From the NCBI GenBank assembly GCA_963733505.1, contig CAVTDW010000025.1, positions 203,896 through 267,895 of the forward strand: a DNA stretch of 64,000 nucleotides. The letters are read 5' to 3'. The translations under genes and the position numbers were made by a program. The stretch is from JALYXV01 sp963733505 (lineage in GTDB: Bacteria > Actinomycetota > Acidimicrobiia > Acidimicrobiales > Palsa-688). Under the pieces are notes generated by a model. That model saw only the letters and a list, made by a program, of their open reading frames with translations. It made no database searches and was not told the origin of the DNA. Positions 33,231 to 42,099 of this stretch are shown piece after piece (position 1 is the first letter of the stretch; each line of letters opens with the position of its first letter).

Positions 33231-34001
33231 ACGACGATCGTCGACACCGCCTTGTCGTGCAGACACTGGCGCTGCGCGTCCCAGACGCACCACAGCGGAT
33301 CGAGCAGGCCGATGATTCCGATTACCCCCGACAGGCGGAAGAGAGCCTCGCGGCCGAGCGCGGGACCCCAGCCGAGCCGGCGGCCGTCGGCCTTGAGCGG
33401 GCGGATGTGCAGGACCGCCTTGCCCGGCGTTCGTCCCCAGCGCACCGTGCAGAAGGCGTCGTAGAACAGGAACAGCACGCCGAGCGCCAACGACGCGACG
33501 ACGATCGTCAGCTCGAGCCAGACGAATCCCGGGGTCCGATTGGATGAGGACCCGTTGTCCGACGACGGAAAGAGGGGGCCAAAGTTCGGGGCCACGATGA
33601 CGATCGCCCCCACGATGACCAGCGCGGTCACGGGCAGCAGGATGACGTTGTCGAGGAGTCGCGCGACCAACCGTCGCCAGGGCTCGGCCAGCGACCCGGG
33701 GCCGGCGGGCGGGCGACCAAGGTTCGCACCCTTGTGTAGCGGGCCCGACGGCAGCCAGTAGCCCGGCTGTGGGCCGTAGCCAGGCTGTGGTGGGCCGTAG
33801 CCAGCGGTGGTGGGCCGTAGCCCGGCGTTGGGCCGTAGCCAGGCTGTGGTGGGCCGTAGCCAGTCGTGGTGGGCCGTAGCCGGGTGGTGGTGGTGGTGCG
33901 CCATAGCTCCCGGGGGGTTGATAGGTCGGCGGCGCACCCGGATAGGTCGGGTAACGCTCGCCGGGCGCATCGTCGGGACCGGTCGGGGACCAGGAATCCA
34001 C
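33221..34001 (-). CDS. RDD-family membrane protein with Gly-Tyr-Pro repeat tail, frame-broken in the repeat
   Basis: The gene starts at GTG 34001 (VDSWSPTGPDDAPGERYP). A Pro/Tyr/Gly-rich N-terminal tail contains repeats of GPPQPGY encoded by a 21-bp unit at about 33760-33890. The three frames each carry part of the tail, so two indels lie inside the repeat. The RDD domain follows: LAEPWRRLVARLLDNVILLP, membrane helices, and RWGRTPGKAVLHIRPLKADG. RDD proteins are small transporters or insertases of uncertain substrate. Repeat slippage or assembly collapse explains the breaks. Confidence 0.8.
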
Positions 34002-34174
34002 GATGCCAGTGTCTCACTCGGGAGCGCACCGGGTACCGAGCACGTCGGTACATGAAAGACGCGTTTGCAACCCTAAAGTGACTAAAGGTAACCCTGTTGT
34101 TGGTGTTGAAGTTGAGCTTGCTGAGGCTGAAGTGAACGTGTATGGTCCCCGTTCGGCGGAGAGAGGACCCCTCC

Positions 34175-34984
34175 ATGCCTCGAATTTCTCCCCTCCGAAC
34201 CGCCGCCGCCGTCCTGTCGGTTGGCGCCCTACTTCTGGCTGGCCAGGCCAGCTTCAGCCACACGGCGTCGCGCCCGGCCATCAAGGTCAAACGGGGCGAC
34301 ACACTGTGGGGCCTGTCCCAGCGCTACGGCGTCACGATGGGACAGCTGGCGTCGGCCAACCACATGAAGCTTTCCGACCTGCTCCTGGCAGGGCGGACGA
34401 TCTACCTCCCCGTGGGCGCCAAGGGCTCCCAAAGTGGCGCCGCCACGACCAGCAAGCGCTCCCCGAGCGGTTCGCTGTCCGAACACGGCGTTCCAGCCGA
34501 CCCGCGACTGGCCGAGCGCACCTTCTGCGCGACCTACCAGCCGCCCACCGGTCCGAAGGGCCAGCTGCCGGCCGAGTTGACAAAGGACCCGTCCCGCTTG
34601 GCGCTGCGCCCCCTGTTCGCCAAGTGGGCCAAGGTGTACGGGGTGCCGGTCGATCTGATGGAGGCCGAAGCCTGGCAGGAGTCTGGGTGGACGAACAGCG
34701 CCGTGTCCCCTGACGATGCTCGCGGGATTGGTCAGTTGCTCCCCGCCACGGCGGTGTGGGTCAACCAGTCACTCGGCACCAACCTCAAGTTGAATGTGCC
34801 GTCGGACAACATCCGGATGATGGCCGCCTTCCTTGGCTCCCTCCTGCGAGCGACGGGCGGACAGGTCTGCGGTGCCGTGGCGTCGTACTACCAGGGGTTC
34901 GGGACCCTTCAGCGTTACGGCGTGCTCCCAGTCAGTCAGCTGTATGTCCGCAGCGTGTTGAGCCTGCGCCCACGCTTCGGGTGA
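34175..34984 (+). CDS. Secreted LysM protein with lytic-transglycosylase (SLT) domain
   Basis: The product has 269 residues from ATG 34175 (GAGAGGA 7 nt upstream, preferred over 34142). A signal peptide (ends near GQASFSHTAS) is followed by one LysM (about 37-82: VKRGDTLWGLSQRYGVTMGQ) and an SLT-type domain (about 140-269), with the catalytic Glu in AWQESGW, then ARGIGQLLPATAVWVN and VASYYQGFGTL. It binds peptidoglycan and cleaves glycan strands by forming 1,6-anhydro ends, in wall remodelling or in opening the wall for secretion. Confidence 0.9.
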   Translation: MPRISPLRTAAAVLSVGALLLAGQASFSHTASRPAIKVKRGDTLWGLSQRYGVTMGQLASANHMKLSDLLLAGRTIYLPVGAKGSQSGAATTSKRSPSGSLSEHGVPADPRLAERTFCATYQPPTGPKGQLPAELTKDPSRLALRPLFAKWAKVYGVPVDLMEAEAWQESGWTNSAVSPDDARGIGQLLPATAVWVNQSLGTNLKLNVPSDNIRMMAAFLGSLLRATGGQVCGAVASYYQGFGTLQRYGVLPVSQLYVRSVLSLRPRFG

Positions 34985-35433
34985 GCCGGCCCCTGGATCA
35001 TCGAGGTCGAATGGGCAAAACGGACAAAGTTTCATCGATCGCACCGCGAAATTTCCGCGCACCCCTGACCAGCACGGACGCGCAAATAGCCAGGTCACGA
35101 CGTCGAAAGGGCGCTTGACGGGCACCATGCCGGTATGCGACAACTTGTGGCACCTTGCACGCCTTCCTCGAGCAGGCGCGCGAGGCGAGGGTGACTCGGA
35201 ACGCCCAGTAGACAACGTTAACTTGCAGGTTCCGCCTCGGCTTCGGCCCGGGGGGCACCTCTCGGAGGACGGCACCAAAGGCGTTCCGGGTCACCCTGCC
35301 ATCGACACGGCAACCTCGACCGTCGATGCAGGCCCACCGGCCGAACCACCGGGTGGGACGTCACGGCGCATCGGCCGAGACGTCCGAATAGGCGGAGGCC
35401 GGCCTGGCGATTTGGCGTGCTCAAGTCGGAATT
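34985..35433. other. Intergenic region upstream of the mce operon
   Basis: About 450 bp with no coding frame that resembles a known protein or has a ribosome site. It should hold the mce operon promoter, but no clear -35/-10 pair is visible. CGCGAAATTTCCGCG near 35045-35059 is a near-palindrome. Confidence 0.45.
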
Positions 35434-35455
35434 CATGGTTGGGGCGTCAACCATG
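35434..35455. promoter_or_regulatory. Perfect inverted repeat ahead of the mce operon
   Basis: CATGGTTG-GGGCGT-CAACCATG (8-bp arms, 6-bp spacer) lies 56 bp upstream of the first mce-operon start. Size and symmetry suit a dimeric TetR- or GntR-type repressor; mce operons are commonly under such control. No regulator gene is adjacent. Confidence 0.5.
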
Positions 35456-35511
35456 GCGTGGTTACCCTTGGGTAGACTTCCGTGGCCAGACATTCCTTAG
35501 GGGGGCTTGTA

Positions 35512-36474
35512 ATGGCTACTAGAAGGGGGGGTCCGGCGATCGCTGGGCCGAACCGAGGGCAGGGCGATGGATGGCAGGACGGGCAGGGCGAAACGCCGCA
35601 GTTCCCCGACCGCCAACCCGACCGGCAGTCGTACACGCAGCCCAACCGGCAGCCCGACGGGATCATCTGCCTGCGCAACGTGACCAAGTCGTTCGGCTCG
35701 CACACCGTCCTGAAGGACATCAGCTTCGACGTACCAAAGGGGCACATCACGGCCATCCTCGGTCCGTCGGGCACTGGCAAGTCGGTGTTGCTCAAGAACA
35801 TCCTCGGGCTGCTGCGCCCCGACTCGGGTGAGATCTGGGTCGACGGTGAGCAGACCGTCGGCATGGGCGAGAAAGACATCTACCGGGTGCGACGCAAGTT
35901 CGGCGTCCTGTTTCAGGACGGTGCCCTGTTCGGGTCGATGACCCTGTTCGACAACATCGCCTTCCCGCTCCGGGAGCACACCAAGAAACACGACAAGGAG
36001 ATCCGCGACATCGTCCTCGAAAAGGCCGGGATGGTGGGCCTGCTCGACCACCTGAAGAAGACGCCCGGTGAGGTGTCCGGGGGGATGAAGAAGCGCGCCG
36101 GCCTTGCCCGGGCCCTCGTCATGGACCCCGAGATCGTGTTGTTCGACGAGCCTGACTCCGGTCTGGACCCGGTCCGAGTCGCCTACCTGGACGAACTAGT
36201 GGTCGACGTGCAAGCCAAAACCGGGGCCACATTTTTCATCATCACCCACAACATCGCCTCAGTCATGCGCACGGCCGAGTACATGGGCATTCTCTTTCGC
36301 TCCGGCCTGGTGCGCTTCGCGTCCAAGGACGAGATGTTGGCGGACGGGAACCCGATCATCCGCCAGTTCCTGGCCGGGCAAGCCCGGGGGCCGATCGGGA
36401 TGGACGAAATGGCGAATGACAATGAAAACTGGACTGCCGCCGACTTCGCCGACGACAAGATCATGACGGTTTGA
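35512..36474 (+). CDS. Mce/Mla-type ABC transporter ATP-binding protein
   Basis: The product has 320 residues from ATG 35512 (AGGGGGG 7 nt upstream). A Gln/Gly/Asn-rich N-terminal tail of about 45 residues precedes the ATPase domain: Walker A GPSGTGKSVLL, signature SGGMKKRAGLARAL, Walker B IVLFDEPDSGLDPV, H-loop ITHNIASV. The close match to MlaF/Mkl and the position ahead of two YrbE genes identify the motor of the Mce lipid importer. Including the ATPase within the mce operon differs from Mycobacterium tuberculosis, where the ATPase is encoded elsewhere. Confidence 0.93.
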   Translation: MATRRGGPAIAGPNRGQGDGWQDGQGETPQFPDRQPDRQSYTQPNRQPDGIICLRNVTKSFGSHTVLKDISFDVPKGHITAILGPSGTGKSVLLKNILGLLRPDSGEIWVDGEQTVGMGEKDIYRVRRKFGVLFQDGALFGSMTLFDNIAFPLREHTKKHDKEIRDIVLEKAGMVGLLDHLKKTPGEVSGGMKKRAGLARALVMDPEIVLFDEPDSGLDPVRVAYLDELVVDVQAKTGATFFIITHNIASVMRTAEYMGILFRSGLVRFASKDEMLADGNPIIRQFLAGQARGPIGMDEMANDNENWTAADFADDKIMTV

Positions 36475-36605
36475 CCGCTTGCTGATGCGATCGAGCCCCG
36501 CGTGTCCATAGCGCGAGCAGGCCGGGTGGGCCCGGCACAAAGGGAAGAATCGGCGGAAGTAGCAGCCTGGGCGCTACCAGACAGCCCCGACCCGTCCCGG
36601 CTCGA

Positions 36606-36731
36606 CGACACCTGCTCCAACCGGAGCCGCTCCAACCACCCTCGCTCCAACCGGAGTCGCCCCAACCGGAGCCGTCCCAACCGGACCCGCCCCAACCGGA
36701 CCCGCGCCGAGAGGACCCGCGCCGAGAGGAC
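36606..36731 (+). repeat. Short tandem repeat between the mce ATPase and permease genes
   Basis: About 125 bp of imperfect 15-bp units of the type CTCCAACCGGAGCCG and CCCAACCGGACCCG. They encode Arg/Asn/Pro/Ser repeats in one frame (for example RPNRSRPNRTRPNRT) that runs into the permease start, but no start codon with a ribosome site is seen. It sits inside the operon, in the 266-bp gap between the ATPase stop and the first permease. Confidence 0.6.
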
Positions 36732-36740
36732 GTGGCGCTG

Positions 36741-37523
36741 ATGGCGTCGACGTTTGCCAACAAGCCCCAGACCCTCGTCCGCGAGACCGGCAACATGTTC
36801 GCCGTCGCCCTCGAGGGCCTGCGGGCCACCTTCCGCGTCCGAGACTGGAAACGGGAGTACATCGACCAGTGCTGGTTCATCGCCAAGGTGACCAGCCTGC
36901 CGGTGATCCTGATCGCCATCCCCTTCGGCATGGTGATCGCCCTGGACGTGGGCTCGCTCAACCAGCAACTGGGCGCCCAGTCCGCCACCGGCGCGGTCAT
37001 GCTGCTCGCCATCGTCCGCGAGGCCTCGCCCGTAGCCGCGGCCCTCATGATCGCCGGCGCGGGCGGATCGGCCATGACCGCCGACATCGGCTCGCGCAAG
37101 ATCCGCGACGAGATCGCCGCCATGGAGGTCATGGGCATCAATCCCATCCACCGGCTGGTCACGCCCCGGCTGTGGGCCGCGGCGACAGTCAGCCTCCTCC
37201 TCGTCTCGTTGGTCGGCGTCGCCGGGTTGGCGGGCGGATTCATCTTCAACGTGCAGGTGCAGCACGTGACCGCCGGGGCGTACTTCTCGGGTTTCACCAC
37301 CCTGGCCCAGCTGGCCGACCTGTGGTCGGCACTCGCCAAGGCCTTCGTGTTCGGACTGATTGCGGCCATGGTCGCGTGCTACAAGGGCCTGTACTGCAAG
37401 GGGGGCCCGAAGGGCGTCGGCGACGCCGTCAACCAGGCCGTCGTCGTGGCGTTCATCCTGATCTTCTTCGCCAACTTCGTCATGACCACGCTGTATTTCG
37501 CCCTGGTACCCCAGAAGCTGTAG
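36741..37523 (+). CDS. YrbE/MlaE-family permease (first)
   Basis: The product has 260 residues from ATG 36741; GTG 36732 is also in frame. It has MlaE-type membrane helices with IPFGMVIALDVGSLNQQLGA, the conserved loop IREASPVAAALMIAGAGG (as IVREASP), GSRKIRDEIAAMEVMGINPI and a C-terminal helix pair. Two such proteins form the membrane core that contacts the Mce substrate channel. It starts the permease pair; the second begins 3 nt after its stop. Confidence 0.92.
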   Translation: MASTFANKPQTLVRETGNMFAVALEGLRATFRVRDWKREYIDQCWFIAKVTSLPVILIAIPFGMVIALDVGSLNQQLGAQSATGAVMLLAIVREASPVAAALMIAGAGGSAMTADIGSRKIRDEIAAMEVMGINPIHRLVTPRLWAAATVSLLLVSLVGVAGLAGGFIFNVQVQHVTAGAYFSGFTTLAQLADLWSALAKAFVFGLIAAMVACYKGLYCKGGPKGVGDAVNQAVVVAFILIFFANFVMTTLYFALVPQKL

Positions 37524-37526
37524 ATC

Positions 37527-38372
37527 GTGGCCACTCGCCTTCGCCGATCGGGGCCGCTTGCCGGGGCGACCGGGCTCTTGGAGGAGGCGGGCCGCCAGCT
37601 GTCGTTTTACCTGCGGATCATCGGCGACATCCTCACCGGCAAGGTGATCCGGCGCCGCTATATGAGCATCGTGTTCTCGCTCATGAGCGACATCGCCATC
37701 GGCGCCGGGGCGCTGATCGTCGGTGGCGGAATGATCTTCGTGATCTTCTCGATGTCGTTCTTCACCGGCACCGAGGTGGGGCTGCAGGGTTTCAAGGGAC
37801 TGCAAGCCATCGGTGCCCAGTCCTTCACGGGGCTCATCGGCGCCTTCGCCAATACCAGGGAGATCACCCCGCTCATCGCGGGCGTGGCGTTCGCGGCCCA
37901 GGTCGGGGCCGGCTTCACCGCCGAGCTCGGGGCCATGCGGATCTCCGATGAGATCGACGCCCTCGAGGTCATGTCCGTCCCCAGCCTGGTGTACCTGGTC
38001 TCCACCCGGGTCATCGCCGCCGCCTTGTGCATCATCCCCCTGTACCTGCTGTCGCTCATCGCCAGCTTTTTCGCCACCGAGCTGATCAGCACCAAGTTCT
38101 TCGGGATGTCCCCGGGCGTCTACCACCACTACTTCCGCAAGTACCTCCCGCCGATCGACATCTTCTACAGCGTGTGCAAGGCGACCCTGTTCGCCGTGGT
38201 GGTGGCGATGATCCACTGCTACTACGGCTTCACCGCCAAGGGAGGCCCGGCGGGCGTGGGGGTGGCGGTCGGGCGGGCCATCCGAGCCAGCATCGTGACC
38301 GTCGTCATCCTCAACCTCATACTTTCGATCCTGTTCTGGGGCGGCACCAACACCGTGAAGATCGCGGGGTAG
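37527..38372 (+). CDS. YrbE/MlaE-family permease (second)
   Basis: The product has 281 residues from GTG 37527. It shares the MlaE fold: GLIGAFANTREITPLIAGVA, AELGAMRISDEIDALEVMSV and YYGFTAKGGPAGVGVAVGRA. The EIDALEVM coupling helix would dock on the ATPase. It pairs with the first permease as a heterodimer, as in mycobacterial YrbEA/B, and is followed almost without gap by the first Mce gene. Confidence 0.92.
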   Translation: MATRLRRSGPLAGATGLLEEAGRQLSFYLRIIGDILTGKVIRRRYMSIVFSLMSDIAIGAGALIVGGGMIFVIFSMSFFTGTEVGLQGFKGLQAIGAQSFTGLIGAFANTREITPLIAGVAFAAQVGAGFTAELGAMRISDEIDALEVMSVPSLVYLVSTRVIAAALCIIPLYLLSLIASFFATELISTKFFGMSPGVYHHYFRKYLPPIDIFYSVCKATLFAVVVAMIHCYYGFTAKGGPAGVGVAVGRAIRASIVTVVILNLILSILFWGGTNTVKIAG

Positions 38373-38380
38373 TGCGGCCG

Positions 38381-39666
38381 ATGGACAAGGACCGGATCGT
38401 CCACGCCCTGACGGGCGCCATCGCGCTGATCCTGTTCTCGGCCGCGGTCTACGTCGGCGTCCTGTACACCAACGGCGACCGTTTCAAGTCCCTCCGCAGC
38501 CTGTACGCCACCTTCGACGCCGCCGGCCAGGGGCTGCAGGCCAAATCCGACGTCAAGATCCACGGCGTCACCATCGGCGCCGTCAAGTACGTGAAGCTGG
38601 TCAACGGCCAGGCACGCGTCAAGATGGTCATCTCCCGGGACCAGCAAGTGCCCCAGGATTCCCTGGCCCGCATCAAGCCCAAGACCCTCTTCGGCGAGAA
38701 GTTCGTGGACATCGTCCCGAAGGACACCCAGGTCGAGCTGACAGGGCCGTTCTTCAAAGACGGTGACACCGTCACCCAGACGGCGCCCACCCGGGGCACC
38801 GAACTCGAAGACGTGCTGGCCGCCGCCTATCCCATCCTGGCCAAGATCGACCCCGACCAGCTGACGGTGGTGCTCGACACCCTCGCCGAGGCGGGACGGG
38901 GCGAAGGGCCGGCGATCAACCGCCAACTGGGCAACTTCCAGTCGTTGGCCGACGTCGCCGTCGCCCACGATCTCGACACCCAGCAGCTCCTGTCCGACTT
39001 TGCCCTGCTCAGCTCGTCGATCGCCAACGACTCCCCGAACGTCGTGGCGCTGGCCAAGTCGCTCAACATCGTCCTGCCCCAGGTCAACACCCGCGGGGAC
39101 GAGATCACGAGCATCCTCGCCAACCTGTCCCGGTTGTCGAACGACACCGCCAATCTCCTCGACGCCAACCGGGCGACCCAGGACAAGCTGATCCTCGAGG
39201 GTGGCCAGGTCCTGAGCACGCTCATCCCCCGCCTGAGCGAAGTCGACCCCACCATCGTCGGAATCCGCCAGTTCGTGCAGATGCTGACCGAGATCGGCCA
39301 CGTCCCCTACGGCCCGGGCACGGTGCTGGGCGCCATCAAGCTGGTCCTGGGCGGCGGTTGCCCGTTCGGCCAGGTCGCGCCCTGCACCCCGACCGGCCTG
39401 CCGGCATCGAAGGCGGCAGCAGCGGCAGCGGCGGCGGCGGCCAACACCGCGGCAATGAATGCGGCGGCGGCCAACGCCAGCGCGGCCAACGCGGCGCCGA
39501 AGGCGGGAGCCGCGGAGCCGGGGCCAGCGGAGCCGGGGCGACCAGCAAGGGCGGAGCGCCCTCGAACCCCAACAGCGGGGCGCCAGGAGCCAACAACGCC
39601 GGCTTACCCCAGGTCGTCAAGGGGGTCAACAACCTCCTCAAGCTGGTCGGGGGGCTGCTCAAGTGA
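38381..39666 (+). CDS. Mce protein 1 (MceA-like), frameshift in low-complexity C-terminus
   Basis: The start is ATG 38381, with GTG 38372 possible. One membrane helix (about 10-28) precedes the MCE/MlaD beta-domain (about 37-125: LYATFDAAGQGLQAKSDVKI, VTIGAVKYVKLVNGQ), a long helical region (DQLTVVLDTLAEAGRGEG onward) and an Ala/Asn/Gly-rich tail. The tail changes frame near 39530: the other frame ends GLPQVVKGVNNLLKLVGGLL at 39664, overlapping the next start (GTGA). One base seems to be missing in the GCGGAGCCGGGGCC-rich repeat. It forms part of the hexameric lipid tunnel. Confidence 0.88.
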
Positions 39667-40939
39667 GCCGCTTCACGGGGACGAAGTTGGTCGCCTTCGT
39701 CACGGTCTGCCTCGTCCTCACCGTCTACCTGGCCTTTACCATCGGCAACATCCGGCCCAGCCACCTGTGGTTCCTCCACCGGGACTACAGCCTCTCGGCC
39801 AACTTCGACGACGTCACCGGCCTCAATGCCGGCGACTCGGTCAAGGTCGCCGGCGTGATCGTCGGCAAGGTCAGTTCGATCAAGGTGGTCGACGGGCCGA
39901 ACAACGGCACCGGCCGGGCCCAGGTGCACTTCTCGGTCCACAAGACCGTCCGGCTGCCCAACAACACCGAGGCCTCGATCCGCTGGCGCAACCTGCTCGG
40001 CCAGCGCTACCTCTACCTGACGCCACCCGACGCCGCCCATGCCGCCCCCACGGTGCTGCGCAGCGGTGACCGCGTCGTGAACACCATTTCGGTGGTCGAC
40101 ATCGGCGAGCTGTTCAACCGGCTGGGCCCCATCATCAACGTGCTCGACCCGGGCCAGATCAACCAGTTCGTCGACGCCGTCTCAGGTGCGCTGTCGGGCA
40201 ACGAGCAGAACCTCTCCCAGGCGCTGGACAACCTGGCCAACGTCACCGCCAGCCTGGCGACGCACGACGACGCCATCGGCCGCCTGGTCGGCAATGTCAA
40301 CACGGTTGCGGCCACGGTCTCCAATCGCGACCAGGAGATCAAGACCGTCCTCGACAACCTCGTCGCCATTTCCTCGACGTTCAGCAGCAACACCAAGATC
40401 GTCGACGACGCCATCACCAACCTGGGCACCGTCTCGACCAATCTCGACCGGCTGCTGTCCGCCAACCGGGCTCAGATCGACCGCATCCTCACCAATCTCA
40501 ACACGGTGCTCAACGTGGTCGTGGGCCGGCTGCCGACCATCAATGCGATCCTGGCCGGTTTCCCCAACGCCTCTCGCAGCCTCCTGGCGCTGGGCAACGT
40601 GGGCCAGTTCCTCGCCCTCACCGCCCCCTGCCTTTCGGTCCAGCTGCTTCCGGGCGTCGATGCTGCCATCCCCTGCAACACCCCGCTCAACAACCCTGGC
40701 CCGGGGGCCGCCACCGCCAACGGCGCCGCGCCCAAGGCCGCGAGCCCGAAGACGGCCGCCACCAGCCCCACCCCGGGCGCCGCCACCAGCGCCACCCCGG
40801 GCGCCGCTACCATGCCCCGAGCCCCGCACTCGGCACCGCCGCCAATCCCGCCACCCCGACGGGGGTCGGCATCAACGACTTCCTCGGTGCCCTGGCCAAC
40901 GCCGGCTCGAGCCCTGACGGCAGCGGGGGAGGGGGCTAA
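39663..40939 (+). CDS. Mce protein 2 (MceB-like), frameshift near C-terminus
   Basis: The gene starts at GTG 39663, overlapping the previous stop. A membrane helix (about 10-27) precedes the MCE domain (YSLSANFDDVTGLNAGDSVK, VAGVIVGKVSSIKVV), the helical tunnel region with repeated 'NLA'-type heptads, and an Ala/Pro/Thr tail. At the CCCC run near 40815 the frame breaks; adding one C gives a tail ending TPTGVGINDFLGALANAG and a stop at 40937-40939, 2 nt before the next gene. The break is most simply a lost C in the run. Confidence 0.88.
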
Positions 40940-40941
40940 CC

Positions 40942-42099
40942 GTGGCGATCAAGTCCTTCCGGGACCGCAACCCCTTCGTCGTCGGCATCGCCTCGGTGCT
41001 GGTGATCGTGATGCTCGTCGGTGGCGCCCTGCTCGTCGGCGTGAAGCACCTGCTCGAGCACGGCTACTCCGTCGAGGCCATCTTCGTCGACTCCGGTGGC
41101 ATCCAAACCAACGACAACGTCCTCCTGGCCGGCGTCCGGGTCGGGCGCGTCACCAAGGTCGAGGCGGTCCACCAGGCGCGACCCTGCGCCCGCAAGTCGC
41201 CCGACCCCGACTTCATCGGTATCCAGGGAGCGGAGGCGGGTTGCGTCCGGGTCAGCCTGAACGTGCACAACGGCATCCACCTGGGTCCCTCCACTCAGGC
41301 CCACATCGTCCTCGAGACGCTCCTCGGGGCCCGAGCGGTCCGCCTGACCGGGGCCGCCACGGCACCGTTCCTCAACACCCTGCCGTCCTCGGCCCGGGTG
41401 ATCCCGATCGACCGCACCGAGATCCCCTTCGACATCTTCAGCCTCTTCACCAAGGCCACGACCAACATCCAGGCCACCGATACCGCCAAGCTCAACCAGC
41501 TGATCAAGGAGCTGGCCGGCGTCACGCAGGGCAAACGTGAGCAGATCACCACCTTGCTCACGTCGGTGACCCAAATCTCCGACACCTTGAACGCCCGCGA
41601 CGCCCAGGTGCGGGAGCTGCTCGATCGGGCCGCCACCTTGTCCAAGCAGCTGAGCGCCAAGGATCAGGTCCTGGTCAGCCTCATCGACCAGAGCCAGGGC
41701 ATTCTGCTCAACCTGCAGCAGCGCCGAAACGACATCGCGGTCGGGTTGAACGCCGCCAACGGTGCCGTGGCCCAGCTCGACCGGGTCATCGCGACCAACA
41801 AGGCCACCCTCGACGCCATCCTGACCCGCCTGCACCCCACGCTCGGTGCCATCGCGGCCCACGAGGCGGACATCAACAACATCCTGGCGGCCCTCGGCCC
41901 AGGCGTGAACTCGATGGGGCTGGCCACGTCCCACGGCCCGTGGCAGGACGTGTACATCAAGACGATCGGCTTCGACGTGCTCGGCTGCGTGGCCGCCCTG
42001 AAGGGCCATCCCGACGGGACGCCCCTCGACGCCTTGTGCACCGCCTTGATCAAGACCCTCGGCGCCCTGCATCTGCCCCTGGCGGTGCCGGCCCCATGA
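40942..42099 (+). CDS. Mce protein 3 (MceC-like)
   Basis: The product has 385 residues from GTG 40942. A membrane helix (about 15-33) precedes an MCE domain (AIFVDSGGIQTNDNVLLAGV, VRVGRVTKVEAVHQA), which has an insertion holding two Cys (CARKSPDPDFIGIQGAEAGC), and a long helical region (NQLIKELAGVTQGKREQITT; LLDRAATLSKQLSAKDQVLV). The C-terminus has two further Cys. It is intact. Its stop overlaps the next start (ATGA). Confidence 0.92.
   Translation: MAIKSFRDRNPFVVGIASVLVIVMLVGGALLVGVKHLLEHGYSVEAIFVDSGGIQTNDNVLLAGVRVGRVTKVEAVHQARPCARKSPDPDFIGIQGAEAGCVRVSLNVHNGIHLGPSTQAHIVLETLLGARAVRLTGAATAPFLNTLPSSARVIPIDRTEIPFDIFSLFTKATTNIQATDTAKLNQLIKELAGVTQGKREQITTLLTSVTQISDTLNARDAQVRELLDRAATLSKQLSAKDQVLVSLIDQSQGILLNLQQRRNDIAVGLNAANGAVAQLDRVIATNKATLDAILTRLHPTLGAIAAHEADINNILAALGPGVNSMGLATSHGPWQDVYIKTIGFDVLGCVAALKGHPDGTPLDALCTALIKTLGALHLPLAVPAP

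Noticed and set aside
35115..35522. A 135-codon plus-strand frame ahead of the mce ATPase
   Set aside because: No ribosome site, no domain; contains the inverted repeat and overlaps the operon leader.
36183..38216. Long open frame opposite the mce ATPase and permeases
   Set aside because: Shadow frame, Asp/Gly/His-rich, antisense to conserved genes.
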